This document shows, one piece after another, positions 20,876 to 34,100 of a stretch of 64,000 nucleotides of DNA. A program made the translations under genes and the position numbers. The stretch is taken from positions 10,822,498 through 10,886,497 of the forward strand of contig OW121765.1 in NCBI GenBank assembly GCA_933228765.1. The letters run 5' to 3'. Position 1 is the first letter of the stretch; each line of letters begins with the position of its first letter. This stretch comes from Miltochrista miniata (Eukaryota > Arthropoda > Insecta > Lepidoptera > Erebidae). The notes beneath the pieces are model-generated. The model made no database searches, was not told where the DNA came from, and was given only the letters and a program-made list of their open reading frames with translations.

Positions 20876-22037
20876 CTGCAATAAACACATGCAACTTCTA
20901 GTATGGAATCACACTAGTTTTTATTTTTTTAACTGTTATTATGTCGGTCGGCACATTTCCTTTTTGCTCCGAGTGGCGACGGGGCCCCGTGTGGCAACAG
21001 GAAAATGTACAAAATGTCACCACCCCAATTCATCCCGAGGGTGTAGTAAGTAGCGACTAAGGGAATACTTTCGCAAAACGATCCATTGCGTAGAGAAGAA
21101 AAACTTGAAATGAAATGTTGTCAGTAAAAAGACAATCGAAAAATATCAACTGCGGGTCGTCACGACTTGCGCCTGCCCATTTCAACACACTTGGGTGAAA
21201 AATGTGGGCGTATAATATGCGGATATAAATATGGGCGTGACTAATGTATGTATGTAGGTGTAGTTTGTACCCAAATTCAATTATACGCTTGTGCTATGGG
21301 ATTATAGATAACTGATATTACATGGATTCTTATTCATAAAACATACTATATGTATACTTATATTATGTTTACATAGAAAATGTGGGTTGTGTAATAACCG
21401 AGAATCGAACTGGTCGTGTAAACGCAAGTCTGACAATTGGTTACTTACTAGACCACCGTTATCTAGCCTATGTGCCTACTATTTATTTAATACTTCTTCT
21501 TCCTTGATTCTAGCTGTTGCCCACGACTTCGTGAGCTGCATTTTATATGTGATTCTTTGGATTGATATAACTTTTTTATTTATGAACCTATTGACATGAA
21601 ACAAAAGACTAACCGCAAGGAAATAAAGAAAACTGAATTGCAATCGGTTGAGCAGTTGCTAAGATTAGCGTGCACAAACGTACAGACAAAGAGACAAAAA
21701 TTCTAAAAATCATTGTTTTGGGTTCTATTGCTTTCATTCTTCAATGTAATATATAATAATATATAATAATCTTTATTGACATAAAATGTTGATACATATA
21801 GTTACAGATTCACTGTCTCCTGCGCTAGTGGGAACTGTCTTGCAGGAGACAGTGTTTCCTCCCATCTCACAATGCTCGATTACATGCTAATGTGTAAATA
21901 CCCAAATAATACATAAAAAATAGAAAATAAAATGTAGCAAAACAAAAAGCAATCAAAATAACATTAGCCATGCAGCCGTGGAGTATTTTATTATATGTGT
22001 GTGTGTGTGGTGTGTGAGTGAGTGTGTGTGTGGGTGA

Positions 22038-22119
<82 letters not shown>

Positions 22120-25100
22120 GTCTGTGTATGTGCGCGCGTATATGTAAGTCATCAAATTACTACCGTCAACAAGGTTTCCACTGTTTCATAGTCCAGTGAA
22201 TTTAACCATGTTACCATTAATTTTGTGAATGCGTTGTTGCTTTATTTAGTAATTTTGTAAATTTTATTAAATTTGTTGTATAAATATGGAGAGAGGAATT
22301 TAACATGACGTTGAGCAAAAGTTGTACGGGTACGAGGAACCGGGCAGCGTTCGACCCTTTTGTTTTGCACCGGTAAGTACGGAACAATTTTTCTGTGATA
22401 TCTACGTAAACTTTCATAAATATACATTTTCCTTACAGACAATACAGCTGTATCTTTATAAAGAGCAGTGGTGGGATATTTATACGGTAGGCGCATAAGT
22501 ACTTTTAAAATTGCTCTCTGGGCCCTCTCCACCTCCATCATAGCAGATTTTGCCGCACCTCCCCAGGCAACAATACATTATCGAACAATGCCCTCACACA
22601 ACGCTCTGTAGGTCTGAATAAGAAGTGTCACATCAGCCACTGTGCGCAAGTTTTTGAAGATATAAATCAATCTTCTGATCCTGGTTGTTACAGTCTCCAT
22701 ATGAATATCCCACCTCAAATGGTCATCTAGTGTGACACCCAGATACTTAATGGAGGTAACCTGTACGAGTTCTGCACAGCAACAGTCATCACGATCTTCT
22801 TGGCGATTACACGGAAAGGTGTGTATTTTAAGATTTTGTGGTAATTCAAGTTTTCCAGATTCTGATAAACTGAAGCATATATATTTAGTCTTACTTGTGT
22901 TGAGTGATAACAGACTGTTTTCTAGCCAGGTAGTCACCTTTGCCACACCACTCTCAGCCAGCTCAAACACATCCTTCCAATTTGGGCCATGAAATATTAG
23001 CGCCGTGTCATCCGCAAACATAAATAGATCTAGGCCTTTCTGATGGGTACCAATGCTACACAACTCATTGATATAAATGAGGAAAAGGGTCGGACCCAAC
23101 GTGCTCCCTTGGGGATTACCATAATTGCAAGACAACTGATTACTTTGATGGTCTGCCAGCCTAACACATTGGGATCTAGAAGACAGATAATCTGTGAACC
23201 ATTCCAGCGCCACTCCCCTGATACCAAGATTTTCCAGACGCATTAGTAAGATGGGAATGGAAACAGTATCAAAAGCCTTTTGGAGGTCTAAGAAGACCCC
23301 CAAACATTTGTCTCTCTTGTCTAGGTATGATACTACTGCTGTAGTTAGAGCTAAAACGGCGTCTTCAGTGGATTTCTGTCCTCTGAACCCAAACTGGTGA
23401 TCGCTAAGCATTTTATTTTTCTCCAAATATGCGATCAATCTTCTACTTATAACTTTCTCTAGTACCTTAGATAAAGTAGACAATAGGGATATCGGGCGAT
23501 AGTTTGTGGGTTCATTTCTATCCCCAGATTTAAATATTGGACAGACCACAGCTTTTTTGAAAATTGTAGGAAATACGCCCGTTTCCATGCTCATATTACA
23601 CACATAGGTAATAGGTGAAGCAAGAGACAAGATGTTCTGCTTTAGAATTTCGCTAGTAATTTTATCCCATCCCGGTGCACTGTGTGATTTAAGTCCTAGA
23701 ACAATGTCCCTCACCTCGCCCGGATCCGTAGGTATAATTGCAATGGAGCTAAGAGGAGCAGTATCCCGTTTTGATTCACGTGCCAGTTCATGCTCTGATT
23801 TGTTCATCGAGTCCTGTATGTGACCAGCCAAGGCTGCTCCAACTCCAGCAAAGTAAGTATTAACCTTGTTCAGAGCCCTGGGAGGTGTATCATCTATACT
23901 TAGAAGTTCATCAGCCGATACGCATCCGCTTTTTATGTTACACACATCCTTTATTATATTCCATGTTTCCTTTATATTCCCTTTCGCATTTTGAAGTTTT
24001 GATTCATAATATTTCCTTTTTAAATTTTTAATAATTGAGTTGCATATATTTCTATATTTTATGTATTTTTGAGATTTTGATATGTCATCTGTATTCCAAA
24101 GTGCAATCCTATGCAACCTATCTCTTCTTCTCATACATTTAACTACTCCTTCGGTTATCCATGGCTTCAGCGGTCTGTTTATGTTACAACTCTTCCTAAC
24201 CTTTGTGTTGTCTCTAATAATTTTCACCAGCTTAGTTGTTAGAATTTCCGATGCGTCATTGGCACTATTGCTATCATACAAAGCATCCCAGCATTCCTTG
24301 CCAATTATTTCATTTATTTTTTTGTAGTCTACTGTATTTTTATTTCGTATCCTATTCATATTAACTACTGTCGAATTTTTAATATATAATGATATAGGAC
24401 AGTGATCTGTAATTAGTTCATCAAATACTATTGTTTTCCAATGAGAAGAGCACTTAACCATGAAATGATCAATACATGTCTTCCGGTTTCTAGTGGGTAA
24501 TGTAATACCTTGTTTCAGACCATGTGTGGCCATCAGATTTAAATAACCAAGCGATGCACTTTGTCCAGACAGCGACCTGTTTCGATTTTATTATGTATTG
24601 ATATTGATGATATTGATTGATTAATTCTTAAAAACTTACCCGCTCCTTTACAATGATCAATAAGTTGAGAGTAAACGTGCTGCAAAATGGAGAGGCACTC
24701 GCAATTCTCCATGTCTAACGAGGAGAATGAACGAACTCGCTTTATTTCATGGTATTTTTTATCCATCTTTGGCCATAGGCTTTGTTCTGTAACCAATAAG
24801 TAAGTATGTATATAAAAATTTTAATTTATCCAGATGATTATCCTACTCGTACCTTTATGGATATTACTTTTATCGTTCCTCTGTCGAACTATAAAAACCT
24901 GGAACGACCTGCCCGCACACGTGTTTCCCTTATCTTACAACAACGGGTTCTTCAAGCGGAGCGTGAAGAGGCACATCACAGGGCCGCCAACTTGAGGGCC
25001 ACTGTCAGAAGTCTTACAGACTGTTAAAAACAGGCGAGCTCAGAACCTGTGCGCATGGTACCTACTACAATCTCCGTCAGTGCCGGATTAAGCCAGCGCG

Positions 25101-28100
25101 GGGCCTGTAGCAAATTCTTTTAAGGGGCCATTTTTTTTACGTGAGGGAAAAACCTCATGGATGTTATGCCGGACTCCTACCGACTAAAATACCTCACGTA
25201 ACGCCCAACAGCCTATGGTTGGGAGCCCCGGGTAAGTCTTCGGAAGGATGTTCCAGGACTCCCAACAGACCTACGGCCGCCACTGCGGCCTCGCCCAGGG
25301 GGTGGTTCGGGTGCTATCCCGCGTCTTTGGGGGGTTTCGGGTGTGATCCCGCTTTTAAGAGGGGCGTGCATGAGTTCCTTACGTCACGCTGCCGTCATGG
25401 GCAATGCTGACACTCAGCCGTAGTTTCTTCGCCACAGATACCTGTCGAAGCTACCGTGCCCGGTAAGTATCAGTGAGAACCGGTAGGAGAGAGCACCGTG
25501 TCTTACCTTCGCACCTTCCATGTCTCCACGGTTTCCTGGTGGAGCAGGGACCGCTGGGCCTCAATTTCTCGAGACACAGGCCTTTGGCCACGCTCCAGCG
25601 CCTCCTTGCGCCATCTGAACAGTGACGCAAGGGCTCTCGCTTCCAGGTCCCATGGAGGGGTTCCGGCTAGGAGACATGCCGCATCACCGGAGATCGTGTG
25701 GTATCCTCTTATCAGCCTGACGGCCATCGCTCTCTGCGGGCTTAGCAATCTAGCCACATTGCTGGCCGTCAGGGTCTCCGCCCATACGGGTGCCCCGTAT
25801 AGGGCCATGCTTCGCACGATCCCCAGGTACAGTCTCCTGTAGGGAGCGTTGGGTCCCCTGATGTTGGGCATCAGCCGCGCGAGTGCAGCTGATGTTCCCC
25901 TCAGTTTTGGAACCAAACTTCGGAAGTGATTTCCGAAGTTCCACCGGCCATCGAGTACGAGCCCCAGATACTTCATTGAGGCCTCGATGCCGATGCTGAC
26001 GCCCCCTACCTGTGTCAAGGGGCCCTTGGTTTGCTTTAGGTTCTCAAGTTTAGGGTATTAAATAAAACTGCTGTTAGTGATCATGAGAGAGACAAGTAAA
26101 TGCGAAAGGCAATTTCTAAGTTTGGGAAACACGATTCTAAAGAATTATTTAATAAAAGTTTTATAAAATTGCTGTTTCAGAGGCTCCTGATTCTTGCTGT
26201 CAATAACAGTAGCCACATGTGTATGTGTTTTCAGCAGCTCTGCGAACTGCACTAATTCGCCACCTAGGCTGTTCTCCAAATCATCTTCGTAAGCACTGAC
26301 CAGACTTGAGGAGTTTTCCAAAATCTCTTGTGTTGTAAGAGATTTTAGCTGTCGAAATACTTCAAAAACACTAGTGATTTTATGATATGCTTTCATACGT
26401 TTAGTAAAGCAGACAGTACGTTATCAATAAGGACAATAAACACCTAAAGTTCGAAACGTTGTCCAGGTGTTTGATTTTCAACAAAGTCGTCGAGTGTATT
26501 AGAGCCACTGAAATGGTCGTACTTTGTATTTAGCTTGATTCGTCTTGATGTCTGTTGCTGGTATTTTTCACAGTTGGTCAGATCTTTGGCTCTTGTCTCA
26601 ATATCTGAAAATGTGAATCGCATTGCTTGGACGTCGCCATATAATGATTAATGAAGGGCGAATCCCGTATTAAGGTCTTGATCAGACGACTGCAGCAAAG
26701 CACTAATCACTTGCAAGTGTTCAGTACAGTACAATACAGTAGATTGGATCGTGACATTCATGACTGAGTTAAAAAAAATTAAACAGTTCGCCAATACTTA
26801 TAATCGATATTATATTAAAATCGATTAAAAAAGTACAATCTCAGCCACGTAAACTCGCAAAATAAATGTATACCTATATTAAAAAAAATAAAAGTATTAC
26901 AGCTTGAAGGGTAGAAACGTACTCAAAACGTAGTATAGATGCTAGTCTAAATATATCGATTGTATTTAAACATTAGAACATTAACGTTAAAAAGTTCGTA
27001 TCAATCAATCAATCAATCAATTCAGCCTATAGCAGTCCACTGCTGGACATAGGCCTCTCCCAAACCTCGCCACAACACACGATCCTGCGCATTGCGCATC
27101 CAATCAATCCCTGCAACAAATATACCCCCTGCCAGATGGAGCGACGACCTAAAGCAGGTCGTCGCTCCATCTGGCAGGGGGTCGTCCTACCCCACGTTTA
27201 CCGGTCTCCACTCCAGAACTCGCTTGCTCCATCGGCCATCAGTTCTTCTACAAATGTGGCCAGCCCACTGCCACTTCAAAACGCATACTCTGCGAGCTAT
27301 GTAGACCACTTTTGTTTTCGGACGGATAACATCGTTTCGGATTCTATCCCTCAGAGACACCCCAAGCATAGCTCGTTCCATCGCTCGTTGCGCAACCCCA
27401 AGGGCACGGACCAGCCCCACCGTGAGTGTCCACGTCTCGGCACCGTAGGTCATAACGGGTAGAACGCACTGGTTGAAGACTTTCGTCTTGAGGCATTGCG
27501 GTATCGGCGAGTAGAAAACCCGACGCAGTTTGCTGAACGCTGCCCAGCCCAAGCGAATCCTTCTGGCTATTTCCTTATCCAGGTTATTTGTTTCCAATGT
27601 GATAACCTGACCAAGATAGGTGTACTCATGGACAACCTCAAGCCTCGATCCTTCAACGTATATTGGTCCCGGCACGTCATGCTCATTGAACATGATCTTG
27701 GTTTTATCCAAGTTCATGCCGAGGCCAACACGTCGAGACTCTTCACTTAGACTATGCAGCATCCCGCTCAACTGTTCCAGCGTTACCGCTACTAAAACGA
27801 TGTCGTCGGCAAACCGAAGGTGTGAGATATATTCACCGTTTATATTTACGCCCCACCCATCCCAGTCCAACGACTTGAAGACGTCCTCAAGCGCATTAGT
27901 GAAGAGCTTAGGTGATAAAACATCTCCCTGTCTCACACCTTATTAGGAGGAAGGGCATAACGGTACTCCGTTCGTTGAGCAGCCCGCCTGGGGCAGTACC
28001 TCCGCCCTGCAGAAGACCGCGGTAATAGTAACCTGACTCCGGTTGGGTTATGTTTTCCGTCGGTTAGCAGGGATCCAGAGCTCATTGGGGTGAATCTGTG

Positions 28101-31100
28101 CCGGTGACGGTGAGACCAGAGGCTTAATCTGTCTCCATTGGCAGATAGAGGCGCGGAATATTGGTACGGCGGTCAGGGAGACCCGGTGAAACGGTTGACC
28201 GCTGACCGCCCGCAGGCTGTACGGAACCCGAACCTGGGGATTACATGATCTCCGCCCCAGGAGGCTGAACCAGCAGCCTGTGTAAAGTCCCTGGTGCGGT
28301 GGTCGTGCCGGAGGAGGATGCCGGAGTGGACGCGGCCTCTGCATCGGGGGGGGACCGGGGGCCCTTCCGTACGCCGTGCCAATCTACCGCACTACCTCTG
28401 CCTGCCTTTGGTTAGTTAGAGTCTCGCTTAGTCTCTTGCGCCACCGGCACACAGGCACCTCTTCACTTTTTTAACCCCCCTTTTTAAAAAAAAAAACATG
28501 GCTAAAGGAAAAAAGACAAGAAAAGTATACACAGCGGCTTCGTCGTCCACACTTTACATGGACCTTTGCAACATCAGAGGTATGCACAAGAACCTCAACG
28601 TAGTCCACCACCATCTGGAAACTGCGAAGCCGACCCTTTTTTTCCTGACGGAGACGCAGATTTCATGCCCGGGCGATACATCCTACTTAATGTACCCTGG
28701 CTATAAGCTTGAGTACAACTTCAAGCCGAAAGCCGGGGTATGTATGTACGTCCGTGATGATGTCTGCTGTCGCCGTCTTACAAGCCTTGAAGACAGGGAC
28801 CTGTCTACGTTATGGGCGCGCGTGGATCACGGGGGCCACACCCGGATCTACGCGTGCGTGTACAGGTCTCACAGCGGTAACACGGACACAGTTCGCCTTT
28901 TTGACCACCTGCAACAATCGACTGACAAGGTGATTGAGCAGTATCCTTCTGCGGAGATTGTGATTCTGGGGGACTTCAACGGTCATCATGTTGACTGGTT
29001 GGGCTCCCGGATGACCAACTTTGCGGGGAACGCTGCACACGAATTTGCCCTGACCTATGGGTTCTCCCAACTGGTTAAATCCCATACGAGGATACCAGAT
29101 AAGGAGAACGAGCATAGTGCATTGCTGGACCTCTTGCTGACAACGCGTCCGGATGGATACAACGTCTTAGTGGATGCTCCGCTCGGATCGTCGGACCACT
29201 GTATCATTCGGGCGCATGTGCCCCTCGCAAGGCCTGAACCACCTCGGCCCAAGGAGTGGCGACATGAGTGGCACTATAAGTCAGCAGACTGGGATGGACT
29301 GCGGGAGTTCTTCGCGTCGTACCCGTGGAGGCGGCTTTGTTTTGCCTCAGACGATCTGGATTCCTGCGCTGCAGCAGTCGCTGAGGGGATCTTGGAGGGC
29401 ATGGAGTGCTATATTCCCAACCGCTGGATCCCTGTAGGAGCAAAAAAGCGACCGTGGTTCAATCGGCTCTGCAGAGAAGCTTTGATGCTGAAAGAATCTG
29501 CCTACAGAGCCTGGACCACGGCTCGTGCAAATTCAGATCCTAACATCTCTGAGGTGAAACGCAAATTAAATGCCGCCTCGAGGGCCAGCAAAAGAGCAAT
29601 TGTCAGGGCAAAATTCGATTTCGTCGGCAGAATTGGTGAGCGGCTAGCAGGGTACCCTTCAGGGAGTCGTGAATTCTGGTCGCTTGCCAAAGCTGCCGAG
29701 GGAAACTTCTGTCAGTCAGGTTTACCACCTTTGCTTAAACCCGACGGTAGTCTGGCCCAGAGTGCCAGGGAGAAGGCCGACCTTTTGGGTTTTCTCTTTG
29801 CCTCTAACTCGAACATGAGCGACGGGGGTGCTGTACCGCGGGACGTTCCGTGGTGTGGAACTTCCATGCCGGAAGTTAAATTTACGCAGCGGGACGTCCG
29901 GCGGGAGCTTCGTTCTCTGGACGTTCATAATTCGAGTGGGCCAGACGGTATACTCGCGGTAGTACTTAAGCAGTGTGGTCCAGAGTTGTGTCCGGTACTT
30001 ACACGTCTTTTCTCGCTTTCTTATTCCATGCGACAAGTCCCGGCGTCGTGGAAGATCGCGTATGTGCATCCTGTGCCCAAGAAGGGTGATAGGACCGACC
30101 CGGCCAATTACAGGCCTATAGCCGTCACCTCACTAGTGTCTAAGGTGATGGAGCGTGTAATTAATACACAGCTCCTGAGGTACCTTGAGGAAAACGACCT
30201 GCTCAGTGACCGGCAGTACGGTTTCCGTCACGGTCGCTCAACGGGCGATCTTCTCGTGTGCCTCACACACCGATGGGCGACGGCTATCGAGAGTAAGGGC
30301 GAGGCTCTAGCAGTGAGCCTCGACATTTCTAAAGCCTTTGACCGGGTCTGGCACCGTGGTCTTCTTAAAAAATTGCCCTCCTACGGACTGACCGAGAGAT
30401 TATGCGGATGGGTGTCCAGCTTTTTGGCCGATAGAAGCATCAGGGCTGTTGTCGACGGCAGCTGTTCTGACTGCATGGCCATAAACGCTGGAGTACCGCA
30501 AGGCTCAGTGTTGTCCCCTACCCTGTTTCTGCTGCATATCAATGACATGTTGTCTATTGACGGCATTCATTGTTATGCGGACGACAGTACAGGGGACACT
30601 TGTAACACAGGCCGTCCTGGTATCTCTCGGGACGCAGTGGAGGAAAGTCGTGAACAGCTTGTGTCTGAAATCGAGGCTACTCTTACTAGAGTGTCCGATT
30701 GGGGTAGACAAAACCTTGTCCAGTTCAATCCCTCCAAGACACAGGCGTGTTTCTTCACCGCTAAGAAAGCCCCAATTACTGTAGCGCCACGATTCCAGGG
30801 CACATCTCTTTCCATCTCTAAAAGTATAGGGATCCTTGGTGTTGACATCTCCAGTGACGTTCAGTTCCGCAGTCATTTGGAGGACAAGGCCAAGCTGGCG
30901 TCCAAGAAGCTCGGTGTGCTCAACAGGGCGCGGCGGTACTTTACTGCGGCGCAAACACTGCTTCTCTATAAGTCGCAAGTGCGGCCACACATGGAGTACT
31001 GCTGTCACCTCTGGGCGGGGGCACCTGAATATCAGCTTCGCCCATTTGACTCGGTGCAAAGGCGAGCTGTGAGAGTTGTCAACGATCCTATACTGACAGG

Positions 31101-34100
31101 TGGTGTGGAACCTCTTCGCGACAGGAGAGACTATGCCTCCTTATGCGTGTTCTACCGCCTGTACAATGGTATGTGCTCCGAGGAATTGTTTGACATGATG
31201 CCCACGGCTACATTCCATCATCGCACCGCTCGCCATAGACAGGGATTTCATCCTCACAGCCTACGTCCGGAGCGTTTGAGCACGATTAGATCCGGTAGGA
31301 GTTTTCTTCCGCGCACGCTTAGGTTGTGGAATGATCTTCCTGCCTCGGTTTTCCCAAACGCCTACAGTATGGGGTTCTTCAAAAGGGGTCTAAGAAGGTT
31401 TTTACAGGGTCGGCAGCGCGAGTGTGGCGCCTCTGGTGTTGCAAACGTTCATAGGCTGCGGTGACCACCGGTCCTTCTGGTGGGCCGTGTGCTTGTCTGC
31501 CACCTTAGTGGTATAAAAAAAAAAAAAAAAAAAAAACACCTATGCGCAGTGCTATGGGATTGGTCCTCTTATCGTCCAATCGGACGGTCATGGTAGCGGT
31601 ATCATACAAACATCTCAACACATCGATATATCGCCAATCGATACGACACCGCTGCAGAGCTTCCAGGACTGCCCAGGTTTCGATAGAGTCGAAGGCTTTC
31701 TCGTAGTCCACGAAAGCCATACACAGCGGCTGATTGTACTCGTTTGTCTTCTGTACAATCTGCCGAACAGTATGGATGTGGTCCACGGTACTAAAGCCTT
31801 TTTGAAACCCGGCTTGCTCCTTTGGCTGGAACTCGTCGAGTTTCCCAGCGAGGCGATTTGTGACTACTCTCGAGAACAACTTGTAGACATGGCTCAGGAG
31901 TGAGATGGGTCTGTAGTTCTTCAGTAAGGATTTGTCACCCTTTTTGAAGAACAGAGCCACCGCACTCCCGCTCCACGCTTTGGGTGTCTGACCCTGCTGG
32001 AGGACGGAATTAAATATGCTCGTAAGCTCTCTAAGGATCGGAGTCCCACCCGCTTTCAGGAGCTCAGTCGTAATTCCGTCCTCTCCAAGAGATTTATTTC
32101 CAGCGAATCGAAACGATTTTGAAGTTCCAATTGGAACTTTTCGGATCCCAGTGACGTCTGGAGCGCAGTAGGTCGGAGGGTAGGCTTCATCATCCGGGCC
32201 CTTTCGGCGCGGAAGTCTAAATTTAGAGATGCTCGTACAAGTCGGTGATCACTGCCGGTTTTAAACCTATTAATCACAGAAACATCTCCAAATATAAACC
32301 TCCTGTCCGTTATGAAGAAGTCTATCTCGTTCCTAGTGACCTTGTCGGGGCTTCGCCAAGTCCACTTCCTGTGGGGATTCTTCTTGAAGAAGGAGTTCAT
32401 CAAGAAGAGCTCCTGGGACTCGAGAAAGTTGACAAGCATGTGCCCCCGGTCATTTCTCCGCACGACGCCAAAAGGTCCGATTTTCGTTTCGCCGCGTTCT
32501 TGTACTCCCACTTTGGCGTTGAAGTCCCCCATAACAACGTTGTAGTGAGCCTTGGCTAAGTTCGTATAATACCTACTTATTTTTACAATTTAACGGGACG
32601 AAATCGAGTTTTAGATTTACAAGTGGAAGTGAAGCATAGCCTAAGCCAGTGGCGGGCAAACTTTCTTAATGGGGGGCCAGAAAAATTAAGAAATTTCAGT
32701 GGCGGGCCAAATTTGAGTGAGCTTTTCCGTAATTTCATGGCCGAAAAAGTCTGTACGCACACATACGACGATGCAAACATCGCCATAACTGTCTATTAGC
32801 TGGCTCCTTCACATATGCGTATATTGTTTTGTTAAGTGGAATCTATATAATACTACTGAACAGTCAAATTATGATAACTCGTGTCGAAGGATCATCGGCG
32901 GGCCGGATTAAAAGGTTTCGCGGGCCGGAGCTGGCCCGCGGGCCGTACTTTGCGCATCACTGGCCTAAGCGCTTCGCGTTTAAGTCGTGCAAGATATTTC
33001 TCCTATCTAAATTAATATTTTTTTATTACGGTCAGACAGGCGTTGGAGTGCGGGGCCCCCAAATTCGCGGGGCCCGTAGCATTTGCTACTCTTGCTACGT
33101 GGCTAATCTCCGCTGCACTGATCTCCGTACCGGCTGGTAAGCACTTTTTAGTCAACTATCTTAACCATTCCCTTAGTAAAATATGAACGAATAATGTTTA
33201 TAAAGTTTCGATATTATATTAATCTCGGTTCCGCTATTTATACAGATGGCGATGGCGTTCAAAAATGTATTAAAAACTATCTAATAAATTCTTTACTGCT
33301 ACAAAATGGTAGGTATAATTAGATATCACCTCCTTTGCCTAAGATACGACTTATTAGAGTTCCCTCAGTTTCCAGTAACTGGTAGCTCATGTCACCAGGT
33401 AACTGCAAAAAAAAAACGCGAAAAATTGATAAAAAGTGCTAAATCCTAGCTTTGAGAACGGCAATAAGACATGTCTGGGTATCTCTACTGACCCCCTGCC
33501 TCCCAGTTTAATATACTTACCTAATTTTTAGCACATAAACCTGGAGCGAGAGAAAGACTAACTAACACTACAGGGTGTAACATTCGGAGCGGTCAGTATG
33601 GGCAAGTTTGTAAAATTAAATAAGTATAAGACAAACTTAGATCTGCTTTTAGGAACCATGTAATTGATTTTTAGAGAAAAGAAGATCTGCATACCTACAT
33701 AGATTTGTAACATTTGCTACTTTTGACCTACAAAATCGATATTCAAATAAAAATTATGTAAGTTTCATTTTTCAAAACTACCGGGTTCGATTCCCTTACT
33801 GTGCAAGAGCTTTTTTTTAAACCAATGTATGCAGATCTTCTTTTCTCTAAAATCGATGACATGGTTCCTAAGAACGGATCTATGTATGTCTTATATTTAC
33901 AGACTTCCCCATACCGACCGCTCCGAATGTTACACCCGTATAACAGCATCAGCAAAGTAGAGCCCGCATCGCTTGCTTTCAAGGAACCTAAATTTATATA
34001 CCACTAGCGGACGCCGTAGTTCCCGTGGGAACATGGGAATAAAATATAGCCTGTGTTACCCGCGAATAGCGTAACTTCCCAACAGAGAAAGAATTTTTCA

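Larger units (their letters stand above)
21745..24592 (-). mobile_element. CR1/Jockey-like LINE, 5'-truncated
   Basis: Minus strand. It starts inside the endonuclease (SLSGQSASLGYLNLMATHG) and ends with AATAAAGATTATTATATATT, the AATAAAGATTATTATT-type 3' end of CR1-like elements. The reverse transcriptase is nearly open (22578-24533), with a short continuing frame at 22242-22541. The 3' UTR carries a long (TG)n array. It sits in the intron between cyclase exons 20 and 21. Confidence 0.85.
27002..32557 (-). mobile_element. RTE-type LINE split by a Jockey-type LINE
   Basis: Minus strand. Flanked by AAGTTCGTAT at 26992-27001 and 32558-32567. 5' truncated inside the endonuclease (HYNVVMGDFNAKVGVQ) and ending in a (TGAT)n simple repeat (plus-strand CAATCAATCAATC at 27002), as RTE elements do. 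Coding pieces: endonuclease 32532-32056, reverse transcriptase 31960-31540 and 27935-27187. The Jockey element 27941-31535 is inserted between IALRIGV and VRQGDVLSP. Confidence 0.88.

Noticed and set aside
22732..24327. Several plus-strand open frames of 60-90 codons
   Set aside because: They are shadows of the minus-strand LINE reverse transcriptase.
27001..27024. A (CAAT)n microsatellite of independent origin
   Set aside because: It is the simple-repeat 3' tail of the minus-strand RTE LINE, directly inside its TSD.
30505..31059. A 184-codon minus-strand frame
   Set aside because: Antisense shadow of the intact LINE ORF, with no motif of its own.
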